Shown here one piece after another: positions 53,839 to 62,392 of a stretch of 64,000 nucleotides of DNA. The position numbers and the translations under genes are program-made. Every line of letters begins with the position of its first letter. Within the stretch, counting starts at the first letter, position 1. Source of the DNA: Bacteroides fragilis (GTDB lineage Bacteria; Bacteroidota; Bacteroidia; Bacteroidales; Bacteroidaceae); contig NZ_CP018937.1 of assembly GCF_002849695.1 (NCBI RefSeq), positions 4,588,001 to 4,652,000 on the forward strand, in the 5' to 3' direction. The notes below the pieces were generated by a model. The model worked only from the letters and a program-made list of their open reading frames with translations, was not told the DNA's origin and made no database searches.

Positions 53839-53872
53839 AAACAGTGATCCGGAACACTCCGGATCACTGTTT
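53839..53872 (-). terminator. Terminator of beta-galactosidase gene
   Basis: A perfect 15-bp stem (AAACAGTGATCCGGA) with loop ACAC is followed on the minus strand by TTTATATAT. It lies 34 bp after the stop. Confidence 0.9.
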
Positions 53873-53905
53873 GATTGTTGCTTTGAGGAGTTTCTTTTTA
53901 ATTCC

Positions 53906-56900
53906 TTACATGTTGACTTTATGACGTACAGGTGTCAGGATGAAACTGAATTCATAATCCTGATAAGGTACGCGGTACTTTTCAAGCGGAAGTGTTCCCC
54001 AACTGTTGACACATCCTAATCCCATCTGCACCTTGTCAATGCACAGATTGGTGAAAGGAGCTTTCGGCACTTCAGGAGAGTGACGTTGGTCTTTCTGTGC
54101 TCCGTCATCCAAAGATTCGATGCTGTAGTTCAGGGCAGAAGCAGAGAAAGGAGTATCGCCTACGAACTGCAAGCCGTTTCCGCTGACGTTCAATACTCTC
54201 CACCAACGTAAATCGGTCTTGGTTCCGGTTTCCTGCGGTCGGATATATGGATAGAATTGTTCGGCAACTGTCTGGCGATATTTGCCAAGCATGGTAGAGT
54301 GATTACGGTCGGCGTAATTTTCTATCGGACCGCGGCCATAATATTCTACTTCATTAAAGTTCTCGGGCATTTGCATTTGCATGCCAAAGCGGAACATATC
54401 AGAAACTTTCTCTTCTTTGCCGGCTTCCATCTTTTGAGTTACTTTGATGGCGCCTTCATTGTTGATGACGTAAGTCAGGAACAATTTACCCTTTACGGCT
54501 TTCATGTCATATTCTGCCTGAATAACCGCCTGCTCGTTTTCAATATTCTGTTTCAGAGAAGTTAACTTCAGTCCCGGATTTTTCCATACGGCATACCGGT
54601 GCTGCAATCCTGCCCCATAGTCGTTGTCGGTAGGAGCACGCCAGAAGTTGGGAGTCAGTTGGGCTCCCTGATTCAATAACTGTATGCCGTCTGCTTCGTA
54701 GCGAGAAAGATAGCCATTGTGTTTATTGAATTCAATAATGAAGTTTTCACCTTCTACAATCAGGTAGTTATGATCGTTATCTTTGATAACCGGTACATGA
54801 ACGGCAATGTTAGATGCCTTCCGGTTCTTTAATTCCGGAGTTTGGGCTTTGTACGGACGGATGGTCAACTGGTCATATGCCACTGTACTTCCTGCCGGCA
54901 TCAATGTTTCGGCGGATTTCAGTTTGTAAGCTACGTTGAGTAGCAGTTCTTTGCATGGGCAGATATTTTCCGTATTCAGATTCAGTTTAAGGGTAGCTGT
55001 TTGTTGTGGAGCCACGTTCAGGTCCTGAATCACTCCGGCTTGCATTACTTCGCCGTCTGCCAGTAATTGCCACTCCATATAGTATGCAGACAAGTCGCGG
55101 AAGAAGTTTTCATTATATACTTTTATTTCTCCTTTGGCAAGGTCTGCGGGAGTGGTCCAGATGGACTGATAGAAATATCCTACTTCATGGGCATGAGGAT
55201 TCGGACGGCGGTCGGGACTGATCAAACCGTTATTATTAAAGTTATTGTCCGAAGCGTCATATTTATTGAAATCGCCACCGTATCCGTAAATATCTACACC
55301 GTCTTTATTCTTCCAGTGGTTGGATTGGTCAACAAAGTCCCAGATGAATCCGCCCTGGTATTTCGGATATTTACGTATCAGATCCCAATATTCTTTGAAA
55401 CCACCCTGTGAGTTACCCATGGCGTGGGCATATTCGCACTGAATCAGGGGCTTGTCTATGTTGCCTTCACAATATTTCTTGCAGGCATCATAATCGTAAT
55501 ACATCGGGCAGAAAATGTCTGTGAACTGATTGGTGCCTGCCTGTTCGTATTGTACGGCACGCGTTTTGTCTTCATTCTTGATCCATGTGTAGCATTGTTC
55601 GAAGTTCGGACCGTATCCGGCTTCGTTCCCTAAAGACCAGAAGATGATGGAAGGATGGTTATACCCTCTTTGTACGTTGCGTTGGTTACGTTCCAGATGT
55701 GCTTTTTTATAAGATGGATTTTTGGCAAGTGTCTCTTTGCCATATCCCATTCCGTGTGATTCTACATTGGCTTCCGCCACTACGTAAATGCCGTATTGGT
55801 CACAAAGGTCGTACCACAGATTGTCGTCCGGATAGTGACAGGTACGCACGGCATTGATGTTCAGCTGTTTCATTCGTAAGATGTCTTGCAGCATGCGCTC
55901 ACGTGAAACAACATATCCGCCGTCCGGATCTATTTCATGACGGTCGGCGCCTTTGAAAAGCACCGGCTGACCGTTTACCAGGATTTGTCCGCCTTTCAGT
56001 TCTATTTTGCGGAAACCTATTTTGACCGGTATCACTTCCAAGGTGGTATTGTTACCACTTTTCAATGTTGCAGTCAATGTGTATAAATTGGGTGTTTCTG
56101 CGGTCCATTTTGCGGGATTGTCTACGTTCATGCCAACAGACTTTTTACCGTTTCCGCTAACTTGGGCTGTGGCTACGTTTTTCCCTGTCGGATCTGCCAG
56201 ATTCAGTTCTACCGTTCCGCTTCCGTTTAGGTTGAGTGCTATATCCAGTGTACCGTTTGTATAATTGGCGTCCAAATCAGGCGTTACACGGATGTCCTGA
56301 ATATATTTCTTATTGCGGCTGTATAGGTAGCAGTCACGTCCTACTCCGGAGTAGCGGAAAAAGTCCTGATCCTCCAGATATGTTCCATCACACCAGCGGA
56401 ATACTTGGAAAGCGATCAGGTTTTTACCGGGTTTCAGGTAATTGGTCAGGTTAAATTCGGCTTCCAGCTTACTGTCCTCGCTATAGCCTACATATTTACC
56501 GTTGACCCATAAATACATATTTGAGGTTACCGAGCCGAAGTGAGCGAATATCTCTTTTCCTGACCATTCGGCAGGGATGATGATCTCTTTCCGGTATGAA
56601 CCTACATGATTGTTTTCTATGGGTACAAAAGGCGGATTGTTTTTGTATTGGTTTCTCCAGGCATAACCTACATTCACATAAATAGGATCACCGTAACCGT
56701 TCATTTCCCATACACCGGGAACTTTCATTTGTCCCCATCCTTTGTCGTTATAGTCAGTCCGGTAGAAGTCGGTCGGACGTGCATCGGCATCTTTCACCCA
56801 GTTGAAGTTCCAGATTCCGTTCAGGGTTAAAAAGTTACTTGAGTTTTCTTTGTCAGCTTTCGCTGCTTCTTCACTTGAAGAGTAAGCAAAGTAATTGGTG

Positions 56901-57013
56901 TGCATCGGTGCACGGTTTACCGCATTAATTTCGGGGTTTTTCCATTCGTCATGTTGAGCCATGGTTGCGAGGCTACATATCGCCAGGCAGCAAGTCAGCA
57001 GTTGTCTTTTCAT
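53906..57013 (-). CDS. Secreted GH2 beta-galactosidase
   Basis: This is a LacZ-type glycoside hydrolase family 2 enzyme of 1035 residues, with an N-terminal signal peptide (LLTCCLAICSLATMA, mature start QHDEWKN) that sends it to the periplasm or beyond. The acid/base Glu464 is in WSLGNEAGYG and the nucleophile Glu527 is in IQCEYAHAMGN, at spacing close to E. coli LacZ. All five LacZ domains appear present, ending in the beta-gal small-chain domain. It lacks susC/susD neighbours. It is monocistronic, with a TATCTTTG box and a strong terminator. Confidence 0.94.
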   Translation of the reverse strand: MKRQLLTCCLAICSLATMAQHDEWKNPEINAVNRAPMHTNYFAYSSSEEAAKADKENSSNFLTLNGIWNFNWVKDADARPTDFYRTDYNDKGWGQMKVPGVWEMNGYGDPIYVNVGYAWRNQYKNNPPFVPIENNHVGSYRKEIIIPAEWSGKEIFAHFGSVTSNMYLWVNGKYVGYSEDSKLEAEFNLTNYLKPGKNLIAFQVFRWCDGTYLEDQDFFRYSGVGRDCYLYSRNKKYIQDIRVTPDLDANYTNGTLDIALNLNGSGTVELNLADPTGKNVATAQVSGNGKKSVGMNVDNPAKWTAETPNLYTLTATLKSGNNTTLEVIPVKIGFRKIELKGGQILVNGQPVLFKGADRHEIDPDGGYVVSRERMLQDILRMKQLNINAVRTCHYPDDNLWYDLCDQYGIYVVAEANVESHGMGYGKETLAKNPSYKKAHLERNQRNVQRGYNHPSIIFWSLGNEAGYGPNFEQCYTWIKNEDKTRAVQYEQAGTNQFTDIFCPMYYDYDACKKYCEGNIDKPLIQCEYAHAMGNSQGGFKEYWDLIRKYPKYQGGFIWDFVDQSNHWKNKDGVDIYGYGGDFNKYDASDNNFNNNGLISPDRRPNPHAHEVGYFYQSIWTTPADLAKGEIKVYNENFFRDLSAYYMEWQLLADGEVMQAGVIQDLNVAPQQTATLKLNLNTENICPCKELLLNVAYKLKSAETLMPAGSTVAYDQLTIRPYKAQTPELKNRKASNIAVHVPVIKDNDHNYLIVEGENFIIEFNKHNGYLSRYEADGIQLLNQGAQLTPNFWRAPTDNDYGAGLQHRYAVWKNPGLKLTSLKQNIENEQAVIQAEYDMKAVKGKLFLTYVINNEGAIKVTQKMEAGKEEKVSDMFRFGMQMQMPENFNEVEYYGRGPIENYADRNHSTMLGKYRQTVAEQFYPYIRPQETGTKTDLRWWRVLNVSGNGLQFVGDTPFSASALNYSIESLDDGAQKDQRHSPEVPKAPFTNLCIDKVQMGLGCVNSWGTLPLEKYRVPYQDYEFSFILTPVRHKVNM

Positions 57014-57047
57014 GGGGTTAATCTTATTAGGTTTGTAAATTGTTGGT

Positions 57048-57055
57048 CAAAGATA
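57048..57055 (-). promoter_or_regulatory. -7 box for beta-galactosidase
   Basis: TATCTTTG on the minus strand, 35 bp before the ATG at 57013. Confidence 0.6.
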
Positions 57056-57130
57056 CGTTTTTTGTCTTGTCAAGCAGACTCTTTTTGAATAAATTAGTGT
57101 AAAGTATAGCATTAATTAATGGATAAGGTT

Positions 57131-57138
57131 TATTTTTG
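57131..57138 (+). promoter_or_regulatory. -7 box abutting the Big_5 gene start
   Basis: TATTTTTG ends only 4 bases before the ATG at 57143. If active, the transcript would be leaderless or nearly so. Confidence 0.5.
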
Positions 57139-57142
57139 CAGC

Positions 57143-59041
57143 ATGTTAAAAGACAGTATACATAGAAAAAAACGATTCATCCGTAGTCTGTTGGGCGTCG
57201 CTATTTTGATGGCTACTCTTTATTCCTGTGCCAGTATGGGGCGTCCGGATGGAGGACCTTTTGATGAAACGCCACCCCGTTTCATCGGCAGTGCGCCGGC
57301 AGCAGGAGCTGTAAATAATAAAAAGTCAAAGATTGTTCTTGATTTCGATGAGTTCATTAAGCTCGAGAAGGCTAATGAAAAGGTAGTGGTTTCGCCCCCC
57401 CAGTTGCAACAACCCGAAATAAAACCCGGAGGAAAGCGGATCACCGTAAATCTTCTCGACTCTTTAAAACCCAATACAACTTATACTATCGATTTCTCCG
57501 ATGCCATTGTTGATAACAATGAAGGTAACCCGCTTGGTAACTTTGCGTTTACGTTCTCTACGGGAGCTTCCATTGATACGATGGAGGTGTCGGGCACATT
57601 ACTTGAGGCTTCCGATCTGGAGCCTATAAAAGGTATGTTAGTGGGGCTTCATTCCAACCTGAATGACTCGGCTTTTACCAAATTACCTTTTGATCGTGTG
57701 GCTCGCACCGATAGTCGTGGGCATTTTACGATTCGTGGAGTTGCACCGGGTAAATATCGTATTTTCGGTTTGATGGATGCCGATCAGAACTTTTTCTATA
57801 ATCAGAAAGCCGAAGCTGTAGCTTTCAATGATTCATTGATTATTCCCCGCTTTGAAGAGAGAATACGTCAGGATACCACATGGGTCGACTCACTGACTAT
57901 CGATACTATTGTTGAACAGAAGTATACTTATTACCTGCCCGATAATATTGTGCTCCGTTCGTTCAAAACACCTTCTGTTTCACAATATCTGGTTAAGAGT
58001 GAACGCCTTACTCCCCAAAAGTTTTCTTTGTATTTTTCGGCTCCGGCGGACTCTTTACCTGTACTGAAAGGACTGAACTTCGATGAAAAGGACGCTTTTA
58101 TTGTAGAAAAAACATTCCGTAACGATACTATCCATTATTGGATACGCGACTCGTTGCTCTATAAGCAGGATACGCTTACGTTGAGTTTGAACTATTTGTA
58201 CACAGATACGTTAAATCAGTTGGTCCCACGTACAGATACGCTGAGGTTGGCTGCGAAGAAAGTGAAGAAAGAAGAACCTAAAAAGAAAAAGAAGAAAGAC
58301 GATGAGCCCGAACCTACCAAGTTTTTGTCGGTAAATACTCACGCGCCTTCATCTATGGACGTATTCGATTATATTACCCTGACTTTCGAAGAACCGGTCG
58401 CGCGCTTTGACAGTGCCGCTATCCATCTTCGACAGAAGGTAGATACGATATGGACGGATGTTTCTTTTGAGTTCGAACATGATTCACTGGATGTGCGCCG
58501 CTATAATCTCTATTATGACTGGGAACCCGGGGGAGAGTATGAGTTTGCCGTTGACTCTACAGCTTTTCATGGTATTTATGGTTTGTTTACCAATAAAATA
58601 AAACAAGCTTTCAAGGTTCGCCAGATCGAAGAATATGGTAACGTGTTCCTCAATATAACCGGAGCAGATTCTATTGCTTTTGTCGAACTGTTGGATAATC
58701 AGGATAAAGTGCTTCGACGGCGTCCGGTGGTTGACGGGAGGGCGGAGTTCTATTATCTGAATCCCGGCAAATATGGAGCCCGGTTGATTAATGACACCAA
58801 CGGTAACGGAGTATGGGATCCCGGTGACTACGAAAAGGGTATACAGCCGGAGATGGTATACTACTATCCGCATATCATTGAATTTAAAGCGAACTGGGAT
58901 GCCACTCAGGACTGGAATGTGACGGCTGTGTCTCTGGATAAGCAAAAGCCGGACGAACTTAAAAAACAGAAACCAGATGAAGACAAGAAGAAAAAGACCC
59001 GAGATAGTCAAAATGCTAACCGTAACCGCCGTAACAATTAG
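57143..59041 (+). CDS. Big_5 Ig-like domain lipoprotein
   Basis: This surface or periplasmic lipoprotein has 632 residues and a basic, hydrophobic signal ending ATLYSC. The first 120 residues form a Big_5-type Ig-like domain (PPRFIGSAPAAGAVNNKKSKIVLDF-like start, NTTYTIDFSDAIVDNNEGNPLG). A carboxypeptidase-regulatory-like segment follows (GHFTIRGVAPGKYRIFGLMD). A Lys-rich linker (EEPKKKKKKDDEPEPTK) divides the protein, and the C-terminus is Lys/Asn/Arg-rich. Such proteins occur widely in Bacteroidetes with unknown roles. The 3' end overlaps the DUF3108 gene by 29 bp. Confidence 0.8.
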   Translation: MLKDSIHRKKRFIRSLLGVAILMATLYSCASMGRPDGGPFDETPPRFIGSAPAAGAVNNKKSKIVLDFDEFIKLEKANEKVVVSPPQLQQPEIKPGGKRITVNLLDSLKPNTTYTIDFSDAIVDNNEGNPLGNFAFTFSTGASIDTMEVSGTLLEASDLEPIKGMLVGLHSNLNDSAFTKLPFDRVARTDSRGHFTIRGVAPGKYRIFGLMDADQNFFYNQKAEAVAFNDSLIIPRFEERIRQDTTWVDSLTIDTIVEQKYTYYLPDNIVLRSFKTPSVSQYLVKSERLTPQKFSLYFSAPADSLPVLKGLNFDEKDAFIVEKTFRNDTIHYWIRDSLLYKQDTLTLSLNYLYTDTLNQLVPRTDTLRLAAKKVKKEEPKKKKKKDDEPEPTKFLSVNTHAPSSMDVFDYITLTFEEPVARFDSAAIHLRQKVDTIWTDVSFEFEHDSLDVRRYNLYYDWEPGGEYEFAVDSTAFHGIYGLFTNKIKQAFKVRQIEEYGNVFLNITGADSIAFVELLDNQDKVLRRRPVVDGRAEFYYLNPGKYGARLINDTNGNGVWDPGDYEKGIQPEMVYYYPHIIEFKANWDATQDWNVTAVSLDKQKPDELKKQKPDEDKKKKTRDSQNANRNRRNN

Positions 59042-59858
59042 GCGGAAAGAGTTGGTATGTCTTATTATTGCTCTGCTTTTTGCTTTCCCATTGTCGGGTA
59101 ACGCACAATGTGAAGCGAAAAACGATGCGTTTAAATCCGGTGAGCACGTCATGTACGAACTCTATTTCAACTGGAAATTCATCTGGAAGAAAGTAGGCTT
59201 GGCCAGTCTGACTACCAATTCCACAACGTATCATTCCGAACCTGCCTATCGGGTCAATCTGCTGGCCATCAGCAGTAAGGAAGCTGATTTCTTTTTTAAG
59301 ATGCGGGACACCTTAACGAGTGTCATGACGGAGAAACTCGAGCCACGTTATTTCAGGAAAGGTGCCGAAGAAGGAAAACGTTATACCGTTGATGAGGCCC
59401 GTTTTTCTTTCCGTAACGGGATGTGTTACGTCAACCAGAAACGGGTGCGTAAAGATGGGAGTGTCACAGAGACAGAGCAAAGCGATACCCGGTGTATTTA
59501 TGATATGTTGAGTATTCTGGCGCAGGCCCGTTCGTTCGATCCGAAAGATTACACCGTCGGCCAACGTATTCAGTTTCCGATGGCGACAGGGCGTAAGGTA
59601 GAGGAGCAGACCCTCATTTACAGGGGTATCAAGAAGATTACTGCCGAAAACGATACGACCTATCGCTGTCTGATATTCTCACTGGTAGAGTACAATAAAA
59701 AGGGAAAGGAGAAAGAGGTTATAACGTTTTATGTAACAGACGACCGGAATCATCTTCCGGTACGGTTGGATATGCACCTTAACTTTGGTTCGGCCAAAGC
59801 ATTCCTGCGGAGTGTCAGCGGTTACCGTCATCCCCAGACCTCTATCATTACAAAGTAA
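59013..59858 (+). CDS. DUF3108 secreted protein
   Basis: This protein of 281 residues has the signal sequence LVCLIIALLFAFPLSGNA, then SGEHVMYELYFNWKFIWKKVG, a hallmark of DUF3108, and HLPVRLDMHLNFGSAKAFL near the end. The fold is predicted to be all-beta and the function is unknown. I start at MLTVTAV (59013), inside the 3' end of the Big_5 gene, since the earlier ATG at 58977 would only add a charged stretch before the signal. The overlap indicates translational coupling, so the pair may act together at the envelope. Confidence 0.8.
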   Translation: MLTVTAVTIRRKELVCLIIALLFAFPLSGNAQCEAKNDAFKSGEHVMYELYFNWKFIWKKVGLASLTTNSTTYHSEPAYRVNLLAISSKEADFFFKMRDTLTSVMTEKLEPRYFRKGAEEGKRYTVDEARFSFRNGMCYVNQKRVRKDGSVTETEQSDTRCIYDMLSILAQARSFDPKDYTVGQRIQFPMATGRKVEEQTLIYRGIKKITAENDTTYRCLIFSLVEYNKKGKEKEVITFYVTDDRNHLPVRLDMHLNFGSAKAFLRSVSGYRHPQTSIITK

Positions 59859-60252
59859 ACGGAACTTCGTCTTTTTTTCGGAATACGCTTGACTCAAAGG
59901 TGGCTATCAACCTGCCTTCCTGATCGGTTACATCTATCTGATAGTAACCCGTGCTGCGTCCTGTATAGCGTTCTCGTGCTTCGGCATAAAGCGTGTCGCC
60001 CGGTCCGCTGGCCCGTAAGAAGGTGATGTTGGAAGAAAGGGAGAAGGCCAGTGTGCCGTGTGAATTGGCTGCCGCTGCCAGTGCCAGGTCAGCCAAAGTA
60101 AAGATGGCACCTCCCTGTGTCCGTTGTCCTGCATTCAGATGTTCGGGCTTGATTTCCAGTTTTGCTTTACTGTATCCTTCCCTTATTTCAATCAACTCTA
60201 CACCTGCGTTGGTGGCAAAGAGGTCATTTTTAAAGAATTCTTGTGCTGTCAT
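59848..60252 (-). CDS. PaaI-type hotdog thioesterase
   Basis: This hotdog-fold thioesterase of 134 residues contains HLNAGQRTQGGAIFTLADLALAAAAN, the PaaI motif with the Gly-rich helix and Asp, and TFLRASGPGDTLYAEARERYTG for CoA binding. It probably hydrolyses aryl- or acyl-CoA esters in the cytoplasm. Its 3' end overlaps the end of the convergent DUF3108 gene by 11 bp. It is 110 bp downstream of cysS, with a hairpin repeat between them. Confidence 0.85.
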   Translation of the reverse strand: MTAQEFFKNDLFATNAGVELIEIREGYSKAKLEIKPEHLNAGQRTQGGAIFTLADLALAAAANSHGTLAFSLSSNITFLRASGPGDTLYAEARERYTGRSTGYYQIDVTDQEGRLIATFESSVFRKKDEVPFTL

Positions 60253-60278
60253 TTTAATATCTGTTCCGATTTATTACA

Positions 60279-60333
60279 AAAGGACGCGGAGTATACAGAA
60301 AAAGTTATCAGTCCTGTTCCCTCCGCGTCCTTT
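60279..60333. repeat. 13-bp inverted repeat after cysS
   Basis: AAAGGACGCGGAG (60279-60291) and CTCCGCGTCCTTT (60321-60333) are exact reverse complements with a 29-bp spacer. On the minus strand TTTTGTAATAA follows, so it could end cysS transcripts. The CCGCGTCCTTTGTGG word links it to other intergenic repeats in the window. Confidence 0.8.
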
Positions 60334-60362
60334 GTGGTGCTTTTAAATAATTTTCTGAGATT

Positions 60363-61838
60363 TTATTTATTCAGTTTCCACTCAAATCCGTCCTTAGTAT
60401 CTTTAATTTCGAATCCCAGTGCAGTCAGTTCGTTGCGGATCAGGTCACTCGTAGCCCAGTCTTTGTTAGCTTTTGCTTTCACCCGCTGTTCCAGCAGCAT
60501 ATCGACCACTTTCCCATAAGCGGCTTCACGTCCGTCCGACGAGCCGATTTCTTCTTTCAGGCCCAGGATATCGAAGCAGAATGTATGGAATACTTCTTTC
60601 AGTTCTTTCAGGTCATCGGCAGAGATGGTATTGTTTCCGGCAATGATATTATTGATCATCTTGGCTCCGTCAAAGAGATGTGAAATCACAATCGGAGTGT
60701 TCAAGTCATCATTCATCGCTTCAAAGCATTTCGTGCGCAAGCTTTTTACGTCGACGTTCGAAGTAGCTGCAGGAGTGATTTTCTCCAGACCATCCACTGC
60801 TTCCATCAGTCGGCTCAGTCCTTTTTCTGCTGCCTGTAATGCTTCGTTGCTGAAATCCACCGGACTGCGGTAGTGTGCCTGCAAGATAAAGAATCGTATG
60901 GTCATCGGGCTGTAAGCCTGAGTCAGCAATTTGTGTGAGCCGCTGAAGAATTCATCCAGCGTGATGAAGTTTCCGAGACTCTTGCCCATCTTGGTGCCGT
61001 TGATGGTGATCATGTTGTTGTGCATCCAGTAGTGAACCATATCGTCACCCTGTGAAGCTACCGACTGTGCGATTTCGCATTCGTGGTGCGGGAAGATAAG
61101 GTCCATGCCTCCTCCGTGAATGTCGAAGTGTTCGCCCAGATACTTACGTCCCATGGCTGTACACTCGGCATGCCAGCCGGGGAAACCGTCACCCCATGGC
61201 GAAGGCCAGCGCATGATGTGTTCCGGTTGTGCCCGTTTCCAAAGGGCAAAGTCGGCAGGATTATGTTTTTCTTCCTGTCCGTCCAGTTCGCGGGTTGTAT
61301 TCAGTACATCGTCCAGATTGCGTCCCGAGAGTTTACCATAATGGTAGTCTTTATTGTATTTGGCTACATCGAAGTATACCGAACCCTGGCTTTCGTATGC
61401 ATAGCCGGCATCCAGAATCTTTTTTACCAATTCGATCTGCTCGATGATATGTCCCGAGGCATGTGGTTCAATGCTGGGGGGAAGTACGTTCAGTGCCTCC
61501 ATGGCTTTATGGTACCGGTTCAGGTAGTATTGCACTACTTCCATGGGTTCCAGTTGTTCCAGACGGGCTTTCTTGGCAATTTTATCTTCCCCTTCGTCTG
61601 CGTCATGTTCCAGGTGGCCTACGTCGGTGATATTACGCACGTATCGCACTTTATAACCCAACCGGGTGAGATAACGGAAGAGTACGTCGAACGTGATGGC
61701 CGGACGGGCATGTCCCAGATGTGCATCGCCATATACCGTCGGTCCGCAGACATACATGCCCACATGTGGAGCGTGCAAAGGCACAAACAGCTCTTTTTTT
61801 CTATCTAAAGTGTTGTAAATCGTCAGTTGATGTTCCAT
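60363..61838 (-). CDS. cysS: Cysteinyl-tRNA synthetase
   Basis: CysRS charges tRNA-Cys. The 491-residue protein has the class I HIGH-like GDAHLGHARPAI and a KMSKS variant, TKMGKSLGNFI. The zinc ligands are in VCGPTVYGD (Cys), GWHAECTAMG and HHECEIAQS. The C-terminal DALR-type anticodon domain ends FEIKDTKDGFEWKLNK. The length is normal for a bacterial enzyme. It is preceded by a TAACTTTG box and a long repeat-rich gap up to the Cof phosphatase gene. Confidence 0.97.
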   Translation of the reverse strand: MEHQLTIYNTLDRKKELFVPLHAPHVGMYVCGPTVYGDAHLGHARPAITFDVLFRYLTRLGYKVRYVRNITDVGHLEHDADEGEDKIAKKARLEQLEPMEVVQYYLNRYHKAMEALNVLPPSIEPHASGHIIEQIELVKKILDAGYAYESQGSVYFDVAKYNKDYHYGKLSGRNLDDVLNTTRELDGQEEKHNPADFALWKRAQPEHIMRWPSPWGDGFPGWHAECTAMGRKYLGEHFDIHGGGMDLIFPHHECEIAQSVASQGDDMVHYWMHNNMITINGTKMGKSLGNFITLDEFFSGSHKLLTQAYSPMTIRFFILQAHYRSPVDFSNEALQAAEKGLSRLMEAVDGLEKITPAATSNVDVKSLRTKCFEAMNDDLNTPIVISHLFDGAKMINNIIAGNNTISADDLKELKEVFHTFCFDILGLKEEIGSSDGREAAYGKVVDMLLEQRVKAKANKDWATSDLIRNELTALGFEIKDTKDGFEWKLNK

Positions 61839-61867
61839 AACGTTTGAGATTTATTCTGTTTTAAACC

Positions 61868-61875
61868 ACAAAGTT
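61868..61875 (-). promoter_or_regulatory. -7 box for cysS
   Basis: TAACTTTG on the minus strand, 30 bp before the cysS ATG. Confidence 0.6.
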
Positions 61876-61977
61876 AGAATAAATAATTTGAATTGGGACG
61901 TGTTCTGCCGGATTATTCTCTGTAAGTATATGTGTCTGATGTAAGATCGGGCCACTCATACGAAAAATGCATTCCGA

Positions 61978-62092
61978 TCTTCCATCTTCCACCTTTTTCT
62001 GTTTACTTATCTAATTATCAACGAAATGAATGGGTGGAAGATAGCGTTTTCAAGCCGTTTATCTTCCACCTTTATCTTCCATCTTCCACCCA
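61978..62092. repeat. TCTTCCACC direct and inverted repeats
   Basis: TCTTCCACC occurs at 61985, 62062 and 62082, with the complement GGTGGAAGA at 62033. GGTGGAAGATA (62033-62043) pairs with 62060-62070 (11 bp) and TGGGTGGAAGAT (62031) with 62081-62092 (12 bp), so two hairpins compete. No coding content is seen. Confidence 0.75.
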
Positions 62093-62215
62093 CTGTTTTT
62101 GATGGATAAGGTATTGATCTGTAATTGTATATAGCGTGTTATCTATCTGTTTATGCCGTTTAAAGCATTTCCTTTTCCTTAGTATCTTTAGTGAAAATGG
62201 TCCGGACTTTATCTC

Positions 62216-62304
62216 GTCCCGCATGCCCGGGCCCATAAGCCCGCATGCCTGTGCCCATGAGCCCGTATACCCGGGCCCACCGGCCCGGGTATACGGGCTG
62301 AGAT
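62216..62304. repeat. 22-bp GC-rich palindromic array
   Basis: Units of exactly 22 bp begin at 62216, 62238 and 62260, each with CCCGCATGC or CCCGTATAC then GGGCCCA-like sequence. The third unit's first 18 bp are followed after CACC by their perfect reverse complement (62282-62299). TTATCTC (62209) and GAGATAA (62300) close an outer stem. It is far more GC-rich than its surroundings and lies in the gap between the divergent cysS promoter and the 3' end of the Cof gene. Confidence 0.85.
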
Positions 62305-62392
62305 AAGTTTAGTATGATGAATGATAATATACTTATATATAACGCGTTAATATCATGGAGAAATCAACTTGCTTTCTTATTAATTTCTGTGT

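Noticed and set aside
55893..55908. GCGCTCACGTGAAACA, a second parS-like sequence
   Set aside because: Only 12 of 16 consensus bases match and it lies inside the beta-galactosidase coding region. It was treated as chance.
60639..60672. TATTATTGATCATC region inside cysS as a promoter
   Set aside because: It is coding sequence of a conserved enzyme, and no TAnnTTTG with a downstream plus-strand gene is present.
62216..62304. GC-rich array as a remnant of a tRNA or rRNA gene
   Set aside because: No cloverleaf, CCA end or rRNA-like conserved words could be found. The symmetry is that of tandem palindromes.
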